A stretch of 64,000 nt of DNA, from assembly GCA_963277665.1 (NCBI GenBank), contig OY728123.1:629732915-629796914 (forward strand), written 5' to 3'. The first letter of the stretch is position 1. Every line of letters begins with the position of its first letter. This DNA comes from Viscum album. Its lineage: Eukaryota > Streptophyta > Magnoliopsida > Santalales > Viscaceae. Positions 1-11,389 of this stretch are shown here, one piece after another. A program made the translations under genes and the position numbers. The notes beneath the pieces are model-generated. The model was not told where the DNA came from. It ran no database searches and saw nothing but the letters and a program-made list of their open reading frames with translations.

Positions 1-928
1 TAGAGCACCTAAGAAGACTCTATATAAATGAAGTTGTGAGACATCATGGAGAACCTCTCTCAATTTTTTCTGATCGTGATTCACAATTTATATCTAAATT
101 TTGGAAAACTATTCAGAAATCCTTGGATACTAAGCTTTATTTGAGTACTAATTATCATCCCAAAACTGACGGGCAATTAAAAATGGTGATCCAAGCCTTA
201 TAGGACATGTTGAGATCATGTTAACTTGAATTTAAAGGTATGCGGGATCAATATTTACCTTTAGTTGAGTTTTCCTAGAATAATTGTTTGCATTTAAATA
301 TGAATATGTCACCATATGAGGCATTGTATAGAAAGAGATGTCGTACACCAACTTGTTGGGATGAAGTTGGTGAAAGGAAGCCAGTGGGACCAGTGCCAAT
401 GGAAGAAAAACAGTGAAGGTAAAGACTATTTGAGGTCAACTTAAATCATCTCAAAGAATAAAAAAAGGTTTTGCTGATAATCAAAGGAAGGATTTGGAAT
501 TTCAAATGGGAGATCATGTTTTCTTAAAAGTATCTCCATGGAAGAGTGTTAAAAGATTTGGGAAGAAATGGAAAATGAGCCCTAGGTACATAAGAACTTT
601 TGAAATTTTAGAGAGAATATGATCTATTGCATATATTTTGGCTATGCCACCTATCTTATTTAATGTAATCTATGTGTTCCATGTATCATTGCTGAGAAAG
701 TACATACCAGACCCAACACATGTCCTCACTTCTAAAGGTATAGAATTGGAACCCGACGTATCCTACTGTGAAGAGCCTATCTAAATTATAGACACTAAAG
801 AAAAAGTGTTGAGAAATCTGACAACTCGACTGGTGAAGAAAATTTGGAAAAATTATAAAATTGAAGAGGCAACATGGGATCCTGAGAAACTTATTACGAA
901 GAACTACCCCAATCTTTTTGTGAGGTAA
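1..928 (+). pseudogene. Ty3/gypsy pol 3' fragment: integrase core end to chromodomain-like tail
   Basis: Decayed 3' end of a Ty3/gypsy polyprotein, whose integrase would insert the element's cDNA. Visible in frame pieces: the integrase core motif SDRDSQF followed by FWKTIQ and NYHPKTDGQ, then SPYEALYRKRCRTP, then the GDHVFLKVSPW and FHVSLLRKYIPDP motifs, and a tail KIEEATWDPEKL..NYPNLFVR ending at a TAA at 926-928. The tail is the chromodomain-like C-terminus typical of Tekay/Del chromoviruses. The residue after TDGQ that is normally the catalytic Glu region (SER) reads LKM, so the third acidic residue appears lost. In-frame stops occur (for example near 203 and 279) and a frame change is needed near 415-445. 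The 5' part lies outside the window. A PPT and 3' LTR follow at once, which fixes the orientation. Confidence 0.9.
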
Positions 929-957
929 CATTCTATTTATTTCAAGGATGAAATTTT

Positions 958-973
958 TGTAAGGAGGGGATAA
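958..973 (+). other. Polypurine tract of the gypsy element
   Basis: A purine-rich stretch AAGGAGGGGATAA lies immediately before the LTR start TGTAACACCCC. This is the plus-strand priming site expected between pol and the 3' LTR of a Ty3/gypsy element. Confidence 0.8.
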
Positions 974-1680
974 TGTAACACCCCACGATTTTGAAAATAA
1001 ATTCAATATTGAATGCATGAAACACTAAGTCTCTACAAAATACCACTTTGTTATGAACTATCAAGTAAACATATTTTTTCCACCTCTGTGGTTTTAATTT
1101 CTAAAGACTAACATACACAGTTGCGTTTAGTAAGATATTTAGAGTATGATAAGAGAAATGTAATTTTTAATGGATAGGAAAATACCCTTATAAATAGTAA
1201 TATGAATAGTAATATTAACCTTATAAAGAGTGAATCATATCATTATTTTATTTTCTTAAGGTTAATGATCATGATTAATCTTTCAATGTGTTATAAAACC
1301 ATCTATAGTTTTGAAATTGTTATTTTTTGAATAAATTATTATTTTATTTAAAAATTAAATTAATCATATTTATAAATTTATTTTCAAAAAAATGGATTTC
1401 TTTTTTGAATTCTACATGTCTATAAATGGTAATTGGGAAATTTTGGGTGTTTTCTGAAGAAATTGACTTTTTAGTGAATAGTAAAATTCGATAATTTAGA
1501 AAATATGTTAAATAAGTGAATTTATACATCATTCTTGAGTCTTAGATGATGTAAATGACCATTATTTTTTACTCACATGGACTTATTACTATTTTTTTCA
1601 CTATAATAAATACTATTTTTTGTCTGTGGAAAAATAAAAAAAATAATGGGTAAAATAATTAAAAAACCCTTCTCTCCTCC

Positions 1681-1689
1681 ACTATAAAC
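1681..1689 (+). promoter_or_regulatory. TATA-like box of LTR copy 1
   Basis: ACTATAAAC stands in a pyrimidine-rich, C-rich context (CCTCC before, CCCCCCTG after), about 0.7 kb into the LTR. The related copy at 60.2-64 kb has a TATA box at the matching place, which supports a real U3 promoter. Confidence 0.5.
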
Positions 1690-1854
1690 CCCCCTGCACT
1701 CCCTATTCTATTAATTCTTATAAGCCTGGAAGAACCTCAAATTTATCTCCAAATAACCTTTCTTAGTCACTCTATACGTCTAGGAGATATTGGTCTTTCC
1801 AAAATAACAAAAATCCTTCCCTTAAGGAGTTTGTCAAGTGGGTTATTTCAAGAG

Positions 1855-2577
1855 GTCAAACATCTTTCTTTTTTATTTGTTTAATTTCAATTTATCTTAT
1901 TTTCTTATTCTGTCTCAACCTAATCTGTACAATTGATCCTTATAACTCTAGTATCATCTATATAATAGAATTATACCATGTTAATTTAATAACCATAATC
2001 AATCTTCTTACTCTCTCTCTATTTTATAAATGAAATCATCATCTTTGAGGTTCCAATTTACAACCATTGTGAACAACCAAGTTTCTTTTTTCAATTTCTC
2101 TTTAATTACTGGTCATGAAACCATTTTTATGGTTTAACGAGACTATAAATTTTTATTACAACCGAATTAATTTTTATGAACCATTATATGTACATAGTGT
2201 TAATTTATGTGACAAAATTTGTTCATAATAATCAAAATACTTCCAAATAATCTAAGTGATTGTCATTAATATTTCATCCAATGATTTATCTTAATACCAT
2301 GAAAAAATGATATTTATAACAATTAAAACTTATGGATTTTTATAAATAATATATAATTTCAATTATGGATAATTACGTCCTTTTCACATGAACATCTATA
2401 CTCATATACAAATATACTGATCATGAAAACCAAGGAAACGAACACTCTCGAATGATAGAATTCAATATTATAACTTGTCAATAAGGACATGATGAACATA
2501 ATAAAATTATGATAAAATAAATACATATATAATAGGTTCTTAATTAAGTTATTAATAATTCTAATTTTATATTCCAG
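1855..2577 (+). other. Intron-like segment 1 in LTR copy 1
   Basis: Starts after TTTCAAGAG with GTCAAA and ends TATATTCCAG. The equivalent segment in the 60-62 kb copy runs from GTAATG to TATACAG with similar length (about 690 against 723 bases). The 38-base stretch that follows (2578-2615) would be a micro-exon. The donor here is weak (GTCAAA), so this intron is less certain than the next one. Confidence 0.4.
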
Positions 2578-2615
2578 GACCTAAAGTTCAAGAGCGGAAC
2601 ATATTTGGACATAAG

Positions 2616-3712
2616 GTAGGGGTTTTCTACCCGAACCTCCATTTTCATCCAGGTTACTTTTATTATCTACTTACCTCAATTAAATTATTATCAATTCATA
2701 TTTACCCCACATAATTTTATTTTAATGTTATATATATTATTTCCAACCATAATCATACCTTCATTTGTGGGTAGTTATATGTTTTAAAATGATCTTAAAA
2801 AAATCCTTCCCGATAAACAATCCCGTTGCATGGGAATCCCCCAAATTCTTACCTATTTTCAAGGTCACTATATAATATATTTTTAGAAAAAATTATCTTT
2901 ATAAAATAAAATAATTTATTATGAAAATAATATATTACTTAACTTCTTGTTTTATACTTTTAGTTTTCCAAAAGAACTCTTATTTTCAAAGTAAAATAGT
3001 ATTTATCTCAAGAATTACTCGATGGTTTTATAAGAGTATCTTCATCTATTTCAACAATCTTGTTGATTATTATGTATTATTGGGATTAATATTTTATGTT
3101 ATCATATTTCCTATATAATTTAATGTTTTATTATTAGTTTTTCTATATATGTGCTATGTTAAAACCGTTCCCCAATTTAATCTTAATGGTTAGTGTTTAT
3201 GAATAATGTTTGGGGAAAGTTATTTACATTTCCTATATTAGTTTCTATATGAATATATATATTGTTTATGATTATCCCCATTCATATGAGGAATGAATTT
3301 TAAATATTAAGTGTTATTTTTTTCACTATATTGCCCCTCGGTGCATCAGTAGGCCTCATGAAACAAACTACTGTGTTGAGATAAGGCCATGACAAAATGG
3401 TTATTTTTAGTCTTGGCACCAGGCCTTAACAATATAGTTTTGATGTCCAACATTATGAATTACCTCATTATGAATATAGTATTTATTTTTCATATGGTTA
3501 TTATACTAGTAGAAAACCCATGATTATGTTTTACTATGGCATTATTTATTCATCTCGTATTCCTGCCATAATGTGTTGAAGTTTTTTGTTAAAGGAATTT
3601 GTTTTCAGTTATTAAACATGCATAATGTTTATTTTTATGATATTTTCCACTGTATTTATTAACCTCACTGAAAGTTTGATCTCACCCCTTTATTATTATT
3701 CATTTTCACCAG
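2616..3712 (+). other. Intron-like segment 2 in LTR copy 1
   Basis: Begins ATAAG/GTAGGGG and ends with TTAACCTCACTG as a branch-site-like block, a T-rich tract and TTTTCACCAG. Both ends are recognisable in the two related copies (4498-6045 on + and 61493-60421 on -), although the middle differs in length. Conservation of the ends with drift of the middle is what an intron would show. Confidence 0.5.
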
Positions 3713-3988
3713 ACATGAATATTTTTATTATGAATGACATGCAGAAATTACATAGGAGTTATGAATGTTGTGGAAGGAATTTCTAAGTTGTTTTTCTTTT
3801 CAAGATGTAATACTGAACTTTGGTATATATCTTGTTTCCAATACTAATAAAATACTCTGTCCTTTGATTTGATTATTCCTTGTTTATATTCCAAAGTAAT
3901 TAAATAAGGCATCGACTCTAGGAGACTAGGGTTGGGTCCTCAGAGTGTGTATATGTGGACTACCGCCTCTCTGAAGCGATGTGAAACA

Positions 3989-4100
3989 TTTTTTTATTTT
4001 ATTTTGACAGAGTTGGTAATAATTATATATTTAATGAATATATATTAAATAAAAATTACTCTTTAAAGGTGAATTATAATTTACTTTCTTTCATTCCATC
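3989..4100. other. AT-rich spacer between LTR copies 1 and 2
   Basis: Nothing recognisable; T- and A-rich sequence between the presumed end of LTR copy 1 and the start of similarity to the third LTR copy. Confidence 0.3.
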
Positions 4101-6115
4101 CGTCAATAAAACAAATATAACTTTTATGCGTACGTACGACCTACCGTGTTCATGAATGATGTTATTCATTTTTTAATCTATAATTTTTTTGAATACTTTA
4201 AATATGAATATAGTAAATATATATTTGATTTATATCTGGTTAAAATTATATAGATTATAGAACTATAATCAATATACAAGGACCAAAACTACCGAACCAA
4301 AACTTACATGAAAAACGAAGTAGTTATCAACGAGACAATTATTTTAATAAATAACTGTTAAAAAACAAGAGGTCAAAGGTTATAACTTAATAATATATGG
4401 TATGATATATATTTTTATAGTTTTTTAATAAATTTATAATAACTATATATTTATTATACTTTTGGTTCTAACACATACAAAAGAATTCATTTCTGAGGTA
4501 AGGGATTTTGTACTCACTTTTACTTCTGTGTTACACATGCCATAATCACCACTAGTTTAGTCTACATGGTATATATAATTCCCCTGAATTTATTTTATGA
4601 TTATTCTCATGAAAATTATTGGTATATAAATAACCATATATGGTTATCACTTTCTTGAGTTGTTGATTGGAAAGTTTCAAAATGGGTATGAGTTTTTTTT
4701 TACAATGTCAATGTTAATATGGATTGTTTATAATTAAGTTTCTGATGATGAAATATTATAATATATCCCACAATTAAATCATTAATTTTATCCACTTTTT
4801 ATTATTTATTGAGAATACATTATTTCCTTTAAATTTTCTATCTTTAAGTTCCCATGAGACCAAATTAATGTTATTTTAAGGAAAACAAATTTATTTCTCT
4901 CCAGGGTCAAAAATCCTTTTTCTTCAATATCTATGTTTACTAAAAATGTCTTCAAGAATGTTTCTAATATTCCTATATGAATTTTTAATATAATATTTAA
5001 CCATATATTACTTCTTAAAAAATAGTTTTAAATGAATCTACTTATCATTTTCCAAAAGAATTACTTTTTACTTTTTATCTAAAACGTGAAAGGAATCATT
5101 GTTTTAACGTACAAAAGACGGATCAAATTTTACTCCATCATGAACACTCAATTATTTGAATATTACTTTAAAAATTTAAAAGGTTATTTTCAATGAAAAT
5201 ATTTTATTTAATATTTGTTATTTTTTTATATTTTAAAGAAGTGATTTTAAAATAGAAAGAATATTTTCCTAAATTTTTTTAAAATGATCTTTTTTTGGTA
5301 TTTATATTCATTAATGACAACAACATCTAATGTTACTTATGATATACTGGTGATAAGATATAATGGTACCCCCATTATCCTTTATCTATATGTTTTATTA
5401 TTATGATGAAAAATGTTTATGAAACTTGTTTCTTTCCCAGAGATTATGCTATGATGAAATAGTTACGAAAATCTTTTCATTTTCATGGATTATAATGAAT
5501 GATTTTATGGAACACATTTTTGTGATTTTCATTATTTTATGGGTGATAATAGAACTATATTTTCCTATAATTAATTGGGTAAAGATTAATGTTCTGTGAT
5601 ATTGAATGGTACATAGTAACTTATCCTACACTCAAAAAAGGGCACATGAGATGTTATACCATGCCAAAAAGAGGGTACAATGGAGGTAATACCAAGCTCA
5701 AACAAGGTACAAAGGTGGTTATACAAATATGAATATTCTAGGAATGTCTTGGTGGGTAGCCTTGACATAATATTTTTTATACATATTTGTATTCTAAAAA
5801 ACCATGTCTTATTCCAATTTGATGCAATCATGGATTATTTTCTTTGATGAATTTATGATTCAGGTCTTATGAAATACCAATATTTATTCCATGATTCAAG
5901 GTTGTTATCTATGATATATAGGGTAGGTTTTTTCAAAATTTATTGTCATGTTATCATATCATTAAACTCATGTTATGTTGATATCTAACTTGTTTACCCT
6001 CACTAAGCTTCTAATATCACCCTTTCTTATGTTTCCTTTCCCCAGGTTATAAAGAAAGGTATTAATATGATATCTCTAAGCAGGATGATAATTATGAAAA
6101 ACTAAGTGGGATTTG
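4101..6115 (+). mobile_element. Partial gypsy LTR (LTR copy 2)
   Basis: Resembles LTR copy 1 and, more closely, the minus-strand copy at 60.2-62.1 kb. Shared landmarks are a GCGTACGTACG motif at 4129-4139, the donor-like GAG/GTAAGGG at 4498, the branch-like block TTTACCCTCACTAAGC near 5992 and the acceptor-like TTTCCCCAG ending at 6045, followed by GTTATAAAGAAAGGT. The promoter half is missing and there is no coding sequence next to it, so this is a truncated LTR. Small AT-rich ORFs inside it have no support. Confidence 0.5.
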
Positions 6116-6399
6116 ATATAAATATATTATGATACTGTTTATTATATATACATATTTCCATAGATAATAGATCTATATGATTTTGTCATTGATCATTTTG
6201 TTATGTAATGAACATTCATCCAATAATATTTAAATTCTATGTATAAAATGTATGGGTTCCTATATTATCAAAAAATGATGCTCGGAAGAAAATATTCAAA
6301 TCACATAATATGAAAGCAATTTTATATCCCATTGTTTGAAACTTCATTGGGTCTATAAATTTACTTTATTTAACTTTGAAAATAAACAAATCTTGGTTA

Positions 6400-8439
6400 A
6401 TGCAAGACTAACATTTTTTTTCTGAAAAATGTAACATGGATATGTAAACACTAAATCTTTTATCAAAACATTTCCTTCTTGTGATTTCATACCCTTTAAC
6501 CTTAAATCTGTCAATTACATTATATTATTAATATTTTATGAATACCCATATGTAAACTTTATATCATTCAAGATATTGAAAAATTGTCATACTTTTTGTT
6601 TGAAAAGAGTTTAAGTAGTTGGAAAACTAAAATTTTTCCTTTCATCCTTTTCTGGCACAAAATATTACCAAATCCCTATATCAAACATGTACAAATTAGC
6701 CTTAGTTCCATCATTTTTATGAGTTTATTTATTAAATTTCCAACGAAACTATCATATAAATCATTTTATTTGTGGATGAAATCAAGAAAATATCTAATGT
6801 ACAAACAGTTAGAGTACAATAATTCAAAAAATAGATCTCTTTTTTCTAATAAGTTTTTATAAGGTTCTTTAAAGAAGGTTTACCAAAGAGATGACCATAT
6901 AATATTATGTATTAAAACATTGATCATAAATTTATGGAGACACTGATATAGATTATTCTGAATTCCAATTTAATGATTTCATTTGAAATTGATATTGATG
7001 TTGTTGGGGTAAAAACTTGTGATGCACTTGAAACACAGACTTTAAGGAATGTTTTTTATCCTAACTAAGTCTATATGTTTTTCAAAAATGGGACACCCTA
7101 AAATTAATTTATTATTATATCATGAAAATTTTTCATAATAAATAAAGTAATTAATCATCACAAACAACATGTATCTTAATGTGAAATATTTATTTTTATA
7201 AGAATCATACAACAAAACACCCAAATCCTAGATTAATTTTAGATCTTCGATCAATTGGGATAAATAAAAGTCAATGTCATTACTTGGTTGTTTTGTTCCA
7301 AATATAAGAAGTGAAAACATAATGTATTTTCACATAATTTATAATTATAGTGGAATGTTATAATTTACCCACATAACTGGCCATGTACTATGAGAGATTA
7401 TTTGTACACCAAAAGGATTGAATGAATTTAAATATAGAAAAAGGAAAAGGTTTCTTGGATCATTTCCAAATTCTTTATAATCATGATAAATTTTCTTCCA
7501 TTGAAGTGAGTCTTTTGGGTGATTAAGTTTCCCATATTTATTTCTTATATCTCTATTCCACATTAATTTCCTTATAGTCTCCACACTTCCTTAGAGGATC
7601 CAAAAACATGGAATGATTGGAATGGAACATAAAATTTTTTAAGTTCTTGATTCATATTTGTTTTTGAGAAACAAACAACTTTGGGTAAATTTTATGTAAT
7701 TTATGGTCCTTGTGAAATAATATACATACATTTAGACAATCAAGTAATCTTTTAGAGATCATAACCAATGAATGAAGAATTAATTTGGCACCATATATAC
7801 GACAAATAAGCTCATTTTCATCAAGTAGCATAAAATTCAAGAGAGAAAGTAGTTTAGTAAATATGGTGTTATTCCATCCATTGCTAAGTTTTACATTATA
7901 TAGCTTCAAAATAGTAGAAAATATTATATAATTAGTACAAACAACTAATAATGACATATTTTAACAACTCTTTAACTTCTAAAATAGATTTTCATAATTT
8001 TGAAGTTCATATTTTACTTCCATTTCAATTTTCTCAGTATGTTCTTTATCATTGTTTACACCTATAATCATATCCTCGATATAATCTTTGTCATTATTCA
8101 CAGTTGTAATCATATGAAATGATCTATAATACACAGTGTTATCCTAGTAACTAGATACATTCATTACATCCACATGTTTAGTACAAAATTTATAACATTG
8201 ATATATTCCATGAAAAATAAAGTGTCCTTCCAATTCCTCTGGAATAATTAGTTTTGAATAATAACAACGTTAACATGAAAAATGATTTGATAAGGGTAAT
8301 ATGCATGATCTGTTGGAAACATGATGAACTCTTTAACCACATCCTCATACTCTTTTGTCATATGATTGAAATTAGGCCATTTTTTTTTCATATCCATACT
8401 ATTTGATTCAGTAATATTCACTTTAAAAAAATACATCAA
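6400..8439 (-). pseudogene. TNP2: Degenerate CACTA (En/Spm) TNP2-type transposase
   Basis: Remnant of the large transposase that mobilises CACTA elements. Read on the minus strand from 8439, an N-terminal Transpos_assoc-like piece (KKWPNFNHMTKEYEDVVKEF) is followed by the tnp2 core in pieces: 7652-7957 with LYNVKLSNGWNNTIFTKLL and DCLNVCILF; 7345-7584 with YGKLNHPKDSLQWKK, DPRNLFL, FNPFG and STWPV; 7.2-7.34 kb with FSLLIFGTKQPSNDIDFYL; 7.1-7.2 kb with YFTLRYMLFVMINYF; 6.6-6.85 kb with RDLFFELLY and DSFVGNLIN; and about 6.43-6.5 kb with KGMKSQEGNVLIKDL. The order matches the family throughout. Frameshifts and stops separate the pieces, and TNP2 proteins are normally much longer, so it is dead and probably truncated at the 3' end. 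Confidence 0.85.
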
Positions 8440-9750
8440 AGGTATGATATTAGAATCCTAAGATGCTATTTTTACAAACACACACACACATACACATATA
8501 GATAAAATTCAAATAAAAAAAAAATACTTACCCACAAAATTTTTCTGAATTATAGGAAAAAAACATTAAAAATAGGAAAATAATAATGAGAAGAACAACA
8601 ACCAAAAATCATATGAGGAAGGGTCCAAACAATGAATTATTTCTTATGTATTCTCAATAGTAGAAGAATTGAATTATGTATGAAATAATTTCTTACATAT
8701 CAAATATATTTTTAAAGTATTTTTAAACATTTTCCATATCATGTTTTTTGAAAAAAAAATATTACATATTTTATAAAATTTATAATTATATTATTTATGA
8801 AACCCTATATTTTGAATTTATGTTATGAATTTACTGATTTAGAAATTTTCCTTAGTGTTTCTATATTATGTTTCTAGTTTTTTACTATAATACGTTTTTC
8901 TTTAATAATAAGGATCTAAAGAGATATTTTTATGTGAATATTTCATGTTTATCCCTCATTGATAATTGTTTTTTTGGTGTGATGTTGAATCCTTGGATAG
9001 AATGAATTTCCTTTTTGATGATGTGGAGTTCTATGTTTAAGGGAAAAAATAGTTTATGTGTTAATAACATAAATTAATGCATTACTTTTAATTAATAATT
9101 TATTTTTTAAATATTATTTATTATATAATTAGAAGAATTTTAATAGATAACTATAAGAATTAATTTACATTTGAGATTGGAGGAATTTTAGAGAAAAGGG
9201 AAAAATAATTTAAAAAGTTGAGAAAAGGCACAAATTTACTGGCCAAAGTTATCACATGCGATAGGCTGGTGAATATAAGGTGTAGTTAGTTTGAGGAGGC
9301 ATTGTATACAGAGGGTTATGGCATGTGGCAACATGGGGGGAGAACCACAATGACTATTGCGTGCAATATCACTTATGAACTTGGTTCTCGATGAAGCGAA
9401 AAACTGATGCAAGAAAAATGGAAATGGGGACCACGTCTTAAAATTAAAACATGAGGTATGTTGTTGGTGTGTGTTATATTCAATTGAAGAACTAAGGAAA
9501 AGAACCATAAAAATCATGAAAACAACACCAAAAGATCAAACAAACAAGAAGAACCCAATGAGAAGAACATGAAAATCATGAAAAAGGATGGATAACCAAT
9601 TTCAAATGAGTAAGGAATAACATACCTTTGATTTAAGGTTCTATTCATCTAAATGTTTTGAAGTATGTGAGAGTAGGACTCAACTTACATGATAGCATGA
9701 ACATTGTGAGGAGGGGTGATCTCGGTTACGGTTATTTTAAAATAGGGGAA
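8440..9750. other. AT-rich region without recognised genes
   Basis: Lies upstream of the TNP2 remnant in its reading direction, so it may be 5' non-coding sequence of that element. It contains a short CA microsatellite at about 8479-8496. A 93-codon minus ORF at 9236-9517 in a slightly less AT-rich stretch has no recognisable domain. Confidence 0.3.
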
Positions 9751-9754
9751 TGAG

Positions 9755-9900
9755 TTTTATCAGTGCTAAAATGTAAAGTATTGACAATGCCCCATATTTA
9801 TCAGCACTAAAAAGGTGCTGATAAGTCACACATTTATTATTAGTAACTGATAATTGCTGATAAATGAATCATTTTTCAGGGTTTATTAGTTAGCATTGAA
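9755..9900 (+). repeat. Left arm of a large inverted pair (GCTGATAAAT-type motifs)
   Basis: Contains repeated TTATCAGTGCTAAA, TTATCAGCACTAA, GGTGCTGATAAG and TTGCTGATAAATGAA motifs. Read against the reverse complement of 18750-18910 it shows the same order: ATGCCC(C)(T)ATATT, then a TTATTAG block, then a GATAAATGAA block. The two regions therefore look like diverged inverted ends of one large element. No CACTA is visible at the outer side here. Confidence 0.45.
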
Positions 9901-9939
9901 AAAATGTTCTTTTATTAGTCCTTAATATTGTTTTGATAA

Positions 9940-11095
9940 ATAGTAGAGGAAAATAAAAATTTGAAAATAAATTTAAAAATTATAATAAATTAATAATTAT
10001 ATAAAAATGAATACTAAAAAATACTTTATAATTGAAAATAATAATTATCAAAAATAAATTAGAAAAAAAATAAAAAAAATAAAGAAAATTATTTATATTA
10101 AATGTATTAATAAATTTGATAATACTATGATAAATGGATAAATAATATCAATTATGCAAGTCAAAAAAATATGAAAAATGAATAAATAATATATATATGT
10201 TATAAAAATAATATAAATCGATAAATATTTAAATAAAAACAAATAAATAATAAAAATTTCTAAAAAAAAGATAAAAATAAAATAAAAATCTATTTAAATT
10301 TAAATTGATAACAATTTTATAAATATTTAAATAAAAAATATTAAAATAAAACTGAATAAATATTAATTATGAAAATTAAAAACATATTAAAAATATTAAA
10401 TATTAATAAATGAAAATTTATAAATAAATATAAAAAATGAATAAGTTACAAAAATATTAAAAAAATAAATATTAAAAATGAATAAATTATAATAAAATTT
10501 AAAAATGAATATATGAAAATAGTGAATAAATACTAAAAATGATTAAAATTTAATAATTAAAATGAATAAATCGATTTTTTTTAAAATGGATTAATAATAT
10601 TATTTAGATAAATTGATTAAATATTTGAAGTGAATAAATAATAAAATAATAATAATAAAATATTAAAAATTAAATTTTAAAATAGATATTTATAATGAAG
10701 TACAAATTATTAATTAATAAATAATAATTTTAAAATGATAATGAGTAAATATTAATTATATAAATTACCAACATATTAAAAATATTTGAAAGTAATATTT
10801 AAAAATGTATAAATAATTTTCAAAATTTAATATATTATAAATAAATTAAATGAATAAATATAAAAAATGAATAAATTACATAAAATATTAAAAACAGTGA
10901 ATTATTAAAAATGAATAAATAATATTAAATGAATAAATGTTAAAAATTAAGAAAATCTAATCATTAATATTAATTAAATGAAAAAATATTAAAAAATAAA
11001 AAATAATAATAATTATATCTTTTAAAATATATTAAAAATGTGTACATATTAAAATAAAAAATGATCAAATATTAAAAAGTACAATTAAAAACCCG
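9940..11095. repeat. Low-complexity A/T block
   Basis: Almost pure A/T made of variants of AATAAATATTAAAAATGAATAAAT. Very similar text resumes at 16776-16970, on the other side of the CACTA-like element, which suggests that element was inserted into this block. Confidence 0.7.
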
Positions 11096-11116
11096 ATTTT
11101 CATACGCACCAACAAA

Positions 11117-11157
11117 ACCGCCGTTTAGCGGCGGTTTATAATAAACCGCCGCAAACA
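11117..11157. repeat. Left GGCGG/CCGCC inverted motifs
   Basis: AACCGCCGTTTAGCGGCGGT forms a hairpin with three unpaired bases or so, followed by a further AAACCGCCGC. It matches the motif of the right subterminal cluster at 16.4-16.77 kb. Confidence 0.7.
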
Positions 11158-11165
11158 TTTTTTTT

Positions 11166-11370
11166 TACACAACCCCGACCCTTCCCCCACCCCGACTCTC
11201 ATTCTCACCCCGCGCTCCCCCAGCCCACCGCTTTCCCTGCGACCCCGGCCCCCCGCGACACCGGCGACACCGACGACCCCGCAACCCGGCGACCCTGCTT
11301 CCCCGGTGACCCCGCGACCTCAGCGACCACGGCCCCCCGCGACCCCGACGACCCGGCTTCCCCGGTGACC
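11166..11370. other. GC-rich, C-skewed island
   Basis: About 200 bases of CCCCG/CGACC-rich sequence dropped into otherwise very AT-rich DNA. It carries internal repeats: GCTTCCCCGGTGACC at 11297 and again at 11356, and GGCCCCCCGCGAC at 11247 and 11331. The plus strand is strongly C-rich and G-poor. A 70-codon minus ORF covers it but its Arg/Gly composition only reflects base composition. It sits just inside the left end of the CACTA-like element, next to AAACCCTAGGGTTT (11376-11389). Confidence 0.6.
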
Positions 11371-11375
11371 TATAC

Positions 11376-11389
11376 AAACCCTAGGGTTT
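11376..11389. promoter_or_regulatory. Palindromic telo-box-like motif
   Basis: AAACCCTAGGGTTT is a perfect palindrome containing the plant telo-box AAACCCTA. It is a single occurrence, so it is neither a telomere nor an array. A regulatory role is only a possibility. Confidence 0.3.

Larger units (their letters stand above)
974..3988 (+). mobile_element. Long gypsy 3' LTR (LTR copy 1)
   Basis: The LTR starts with TGTAACACCCC directly after the PPT, so the left boundary is firm. The right boundary is inferred from the last plausible ..GTGAAACA before a T-run at about 3988, giving about 3.0 kb; it could be wrong by some hundreds of bases. A TATA-like ACTATAAAC lies at 1681-1689. An AATAAA-type signal lies near 3847. 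Splice-like junctions (donor 1855, acceptor 2577, donor 2616, acceptor 3712) are shared with two other copies in the window (4.1-6.1 kb on +, 60.2-62.4 kb on -). No ORF of interest lies inside; short AT-rich ORFs are noise. Confidence 0.7.

Noticed and set aside
6584..6862. 92-codon plus ORF
   Set aside because: The minus strand of the same bases reads as TNP2 transposase, so this is its complement.
9236..9517. 93-codon minus ORF
   Set aside because: No family resemblance and isolated; not enough to call a gene.
11165..11377. 70-codon Arg/Gly-rich minus ORF
   Set aside because: Its composition follows directly from the C-rich island; no motif.
11376..11389. Interstitial telomere
   Set aside because: A single palindromic AAACCCTAGGGTTT, no tandem CCCTAAA units.
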